Assembly (NCBI GenBank): GCA_023230525.1
Contig: JALNXE010000012.1
Coordinates: 1-62,340 of the forward strand
Reading direction: 5' to 3'
Length of the DNA stretch: 62,340 nt
Source: Desulfobulbaceae bacterium
Lineage (GTDB): Bacteria > Desulfobacterota > Desulfobulbia > Desulfobulbales > SURF-16
Both the position numbers and the translations under genes were made by a program. Positions 59,775-62,340 of the stretch are shown here, in pieces. Below the pieces are notes generated by a model. That model was not told where the DNA came from, did no database searches, and saw only the letters and a program-made list of their open reading frames with translations. How positions within the stretch are numbered: the first letter of the stretch is position 1; every line of letters begins with the position of its first letter.

Positions 59775-62340
59775 TCATGTCAGGATCTGCTTTAAAAACA
59801 TACCGGTATATGATTTTGGTGCTTTAGCTATTTCCTCGGGCGTCCCCTCAGCAACAATCTCACCACCCTCATCCCCTCCTTCGGGTCCGAGATCAACGAG
59901 GTAATCGGCTGTTTTAATCACATCGAGATTGTGTTCAATGATAACAACCGTATTGCCATTGTCAACCAGCCGGGAAAGCACCGTCAGGAGGTATTTGATG
60001 TCTGCGGGATGCAGACCGGTGGTTGGTTCGTCAAGTATGTAGAGGGTTTTACCCGTACCCCGTTTGCGCAGTTCGCGGGCCAGCTTGATCCGCTGGGCCT
60101 CTCCGCCGGAAAGGGTTACAGATGACTGGCCAAGGGAGATGTAGGACAAGCCCACGTCCACCAGGGCCTGCAAGCGATTTTTGATAGCCGGGATGTTGGT
60201 GAAAAATTGCAGAGCCGCTTCCACATTCATGGCCAGAATTTCCGAGATGTTTTTCCCGCGGTACCTGATTTCCAGTGTTTCCTGGTTGTAGCGCTTGCCA
60301 GTACATGTTTCGCAGGTTACATAGATATCGGGCAGAAAATGCATGGCGATTTTGATCACTCCGTCTCCTTCGCATGCCTCACAGCGACCTCCTTTCAGAT
60401 TGAAGCTGAAACGGCCTGGTTTATAGCCCCGCGCCCGGGATTCGGGCAGGTGCGAAAGCAGTTCACGAATCGGGGTGAGCACGCCGGTGTAAGTGGCCGG
60501 GTTTGAGCGGGGTGTACGGCCAATGGGGCTCTGGTCAATATCGATAACGCTGTCTATTTTATCAAGCCCGGTTATGGAGCCAAACTGTCCTGCGCCAGCA
60601 TGGCTTGATTTGCCCAAGCCTTCCTTGGCGCCTTTGAAAAGGCATTCCATGACCAGTGAACTTTTGCCTGAGCCGGATACACCGGTGACGCATGTCATCA
60701 ATCCGAGGGGAAAGCTTGTATCCACCTTTTTCAAATTGTTTACTGCAGATCCCGCGAGATGAATCCAATCTTTTTTTGATCGAGGCTGACGTCTTTTGGC
60801 CGGTATCGGGATTTCAAGACGGCCGGAAAGAAAGCCCCCGGTCAGGGAGGCTTCTTCTGCGAGCAAACCGGCCACCGGTCCGTTGTAAATAACCTGGCCG
60901 CCATGGACACCGGCTCCGGGCCCGATGTCGAGCACATGATCGGCGGCGGCGATGGTTTCACTGTCATGTTCGACAACAATCACCGTGTTGCCGATATCGC
61001 GGAGATTGGTCAGGGTTTTGATCAGTCTTTCATTATCCCGTTGATGCAGCCCGATACTCGGCTCATCCAGAATATAGAGAACGCCGGCCAGCCGTGAGCC
61101 GATCTGTGAGGCCAGCCGTATACGCTGGGCTTCACCGCCGGAAAGGGTTGCCGCGGTCCGGTTCAGGGACAGATAGCCAAGTCCGACGTCAAGCAAAAAG
61201 GTGAGCCGGTTATGGATTTCTTTGACAATAGGCTCGGAGATGAACTGTTCCTGCTGGCTGAAATTGATGCGCGGTAATTCCGCAGCCAGGTGAATGATAC
61301 TTAGGGCTGTCAGTTCATGGATGGCCCACGGGCCGATACGTACCGCCAGAGCAGACGGTTTCAGCCGCGCTCCATGGCAGGCCGGGCAGGTTTGTTCATT
61401 CATGAATAGGGCAAGTTCATCCCGGCTGGCGCTTGAGGTTGTTTCCAGATAAAGTCGGGCAAGCTGCGGTAAAACACCCTCAAAAGGCGTTTGCGAGGTG
61501 AGGGTGCGGCTGCCCCGCGCATAGTGAAAAAAGATGGACTCCCGGCCTGTTCCATAGAGGATCGCATTCCTGGCCTTCTCCGGTAGCCTGGCAAAAGGTG
61601 TGGTCATCGCAAAGGAATAATGTTTGGCCAGGGCTTCAAGCAGTTGACTGGAATAGGATGACGATGCCCGATTCCGCCATGGGGCGATGGCTCCCTGGCG
61701 CAGGGAGAGGCCGGGGGCGGGAACAACCAGCTGGGGATCGAAAAAATGCTTCACCCCGAGTCCGCCACATTCCTCACAGGCCCCTTTGGGGTTATTAAAG
61801 GAAAAGAGCTGGGGACTCAGATCAAGCAGGCTCGTGCCGCACTGCACGCATGCCGCCCGCTCGCTGAAAAGTTTTTCCTCATTGGTATCAGGAAGAGAGG
61901 CCAGCAGAAAACCATTCGTAAGCTGTAGGGCAGTGGCGGTGGACTGGGCAAGTCGCTGTCTGGCTGAAGGTTTGATGACAATGCGGTCAACCACCGCCGC
62001 AATGGTATGCCTTTTTGTTTTGGCAAGCTCGATCTTATCCTCGAGATTGCGGAATTCACCGTCAATTCTGACGCGGACAAATCCTTCCTTGCGGAGTTTA
62101 TTCAGGATATCGACATGTTCACCTTTCCTGCCATCAACAAGGGGAGCAAGCAGAACGCACTTGGTCCCCTCCGGCATGGACAATAAGGTGTCAACCATAT
62201 TCTCGATGGACTGGGGGCGGATTTCCCTGCCGCAGTCAGGGCAGTGCTGATGGCCGACCCTGGCGAAAAGCAGTCGCAGGTAGTCATAGATTTCCGTGAT
62301 CGTGCCTACGGTGGAGCGGGGATTACGGCTGGTAGTGCGC
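59775..62340 (-). CDS. uvrA: Excinuclease ABC subunit A, N-terminus beyond window edge
   Basis: 855 codons are visible, open to the right edge (frame continues through PRSTVGTITEIYDYLRLLFA), so about 90 N-terminal residues including the first Walker A are outside. It senses DNA damage in nucleotide excision repair. Visible: a zinc module near CVQCGTSLLDLSP ... GACEECGGLG, CPACHG, the first signature TLSGGEAQRIRLASQIG with Walker B LYILDEPSIGLHQRD, the second Walker A TGVSGSGKSSLVMECL, the zinc finger CEACEGDGVIK ... CETCTGKRY and the second signature TLSGGEAQRIKLAREL. Confidence 0.97.
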   Translation of the reverse strand, partial: RTTSRNPRSTVGTITEIYDYLRLLFARVGHQHCPDCGREIRPQSIENMVDTLLSMPEGTKCVLLAPLVDGRKGEHVDILNKLRKEGFVRVRIDGEFRNLEDKIELAKTKRHTIAAVVDRIVIKPSARQRLAQSTATALQLTNGFLLASLPDTNEEKLFSERAACVQCGTSLLDLSPQLFSFNNPKGACEECGGLGVKHFFDPQLVVPAPGLSLRQGAIAPWRNRASSSYSSQLLEALAKHYSFAMTTPFARLPEKARNAILYGTGRESIFFHYARGSRTLTSQTPFEGVLPQLARLYLETTSSASRDELALFMNEQTCPACHGARLKPSALAVRIGPWAIHELTALSIIHLAAELPRINFSQQEQFISEPIVKEIHNRLTFLLDVGLGYLSLNRTAATLSGGEAQRIRLASQIGSRLAGVLYILDEPSIGLHQRDNERLIKTLTNLRDIGNTVIVVEHDSETIAAADHVLDIGPGAGVHGGQVIYNGPVAGLLAEEASLTGGFLSGRLEIPIPAKRRQPRSKKDWIHLAGSAVNNLKKVDTSFPLGLMTCVTGVSGSGKSSLVMECLFKGAKEGLGKSSHAGAGQFGSITGLDKIDSVIDIDQSPIGRTPRSNPATYTGVLTPIRELLSHLPESRARGYKPGRFSFNLKGGRCEACEGDGVIKIAMHFLPDIYVTCETCTGKRYNQETLEIRYRGKNISEILAMNVEAALQFFTNIPAIKNRLQALVDVGLSYISLGQSSVTLSGGEAQRIKLARELRKRGTGKTLYILDEPTTGLHPADIKYLLTVLSRLVDNGNTVVIIEHNLDVIKTADYLVDLGPEGGDEGGEIVAEGTPEEIAKAPKSYTGMFLKQILT

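Noticed and set aside
62102..62287. Separate 61-aa ORF at the right edge
   Set aside because: It is a shifted-frame shadow of uvrA, whose own frame continues open to the window edge.

Overview
The window reads as chromosomal DNA of a Gram-negative, strictly bacterial genome, most likely a Desulfobacterota (deltaproteobacterial) sulfur-cycle organism, possibly near Desulfobulbales. The reasons are a CCG-domain HdrD-like Fe-S protein, a CooT-type nickel protein, SecB and a type IV pilus secretin system (hence an outer membrane), an outer-membrane beta-barrel with a typical Sec leader, and GC-rich coding with many long antisense shadow ORFs. The taxonomic call is inference. No rRNA, tRNA, CRISPR array, integrase, transposase or phage gene was recognised.

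Layout. 1-9 kb, minus strand: a truncated GAF histidine kinase, a NYN-cold-shock-domain protein, guaA, guaB, aspS and hisS (hisS carries a one-base frameshift and is preceded by a structured leader or small RNA). 9.1-13.7 kb, plus strand: a five-gene run of ICMT-like membrane methyltransferase, isoprenoid-synthase-fold enzyme, SAM methyltransferase, and ABC permease plus ATPase. 13.6-17.2 kb: HdrD-like Fe-S protein, CoA-binding protein, CooT with a His-rich partner, HAD phosphatase. 17.4-25.5 kb: nadB, pentapeptide-repeat lipoprotein, DUF255 thioredoxin protein, a four-helix-bundle (S23/IVP) gene, an EEP nuclease-fold protein and a beta-barrel porin. 25.8-28.2 kb: base-excision repair, with an endonuclease III-exonuclease III fusion facing nfo. 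28.3-38.1 kb: holA, clpS-clpA, OB-fold lipoprotein, panE, birA, tautomerase, ligA, acyP. 38.2-41 kb: aldolase/dehydrogenase fusion and an unknown protein. 41.4-48.7 kb: dnaG-rpoD-dprA-topA and a small flagellar-rod-like protein. 48.8-51.8 kb: pyrC-pyrB and lepB. 52.3-59.1 kb, visibly more AT-rich: pilM-N-O-P, an AMIN/STN/TPR protein and a separate secretin. 59.2 kb to the end: secB and uvrA, the latter cut by the window edge.

The part that looks least described is not a gene family but a set of dispersed intergenic elements built from 7-base units (GGAGTCA/GGAGTGA) arranged as inverted arms. Seven paired copies and one single arm lie between genes. One copy has a complete four-helix-bundle (S23/IVP-type) gene lying exactly between its two arms, with its start and stop codons inside the arms; the others have only short spacers and look like gene-less derivatives. 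Several neighbouring genes (hisS, nfo, the EEP gene) take their last codons and stop codon from these arms. A second, unrelated palindromic element is present in two homologous copies about 13 kb apart (12.75 and 25.6 kb).
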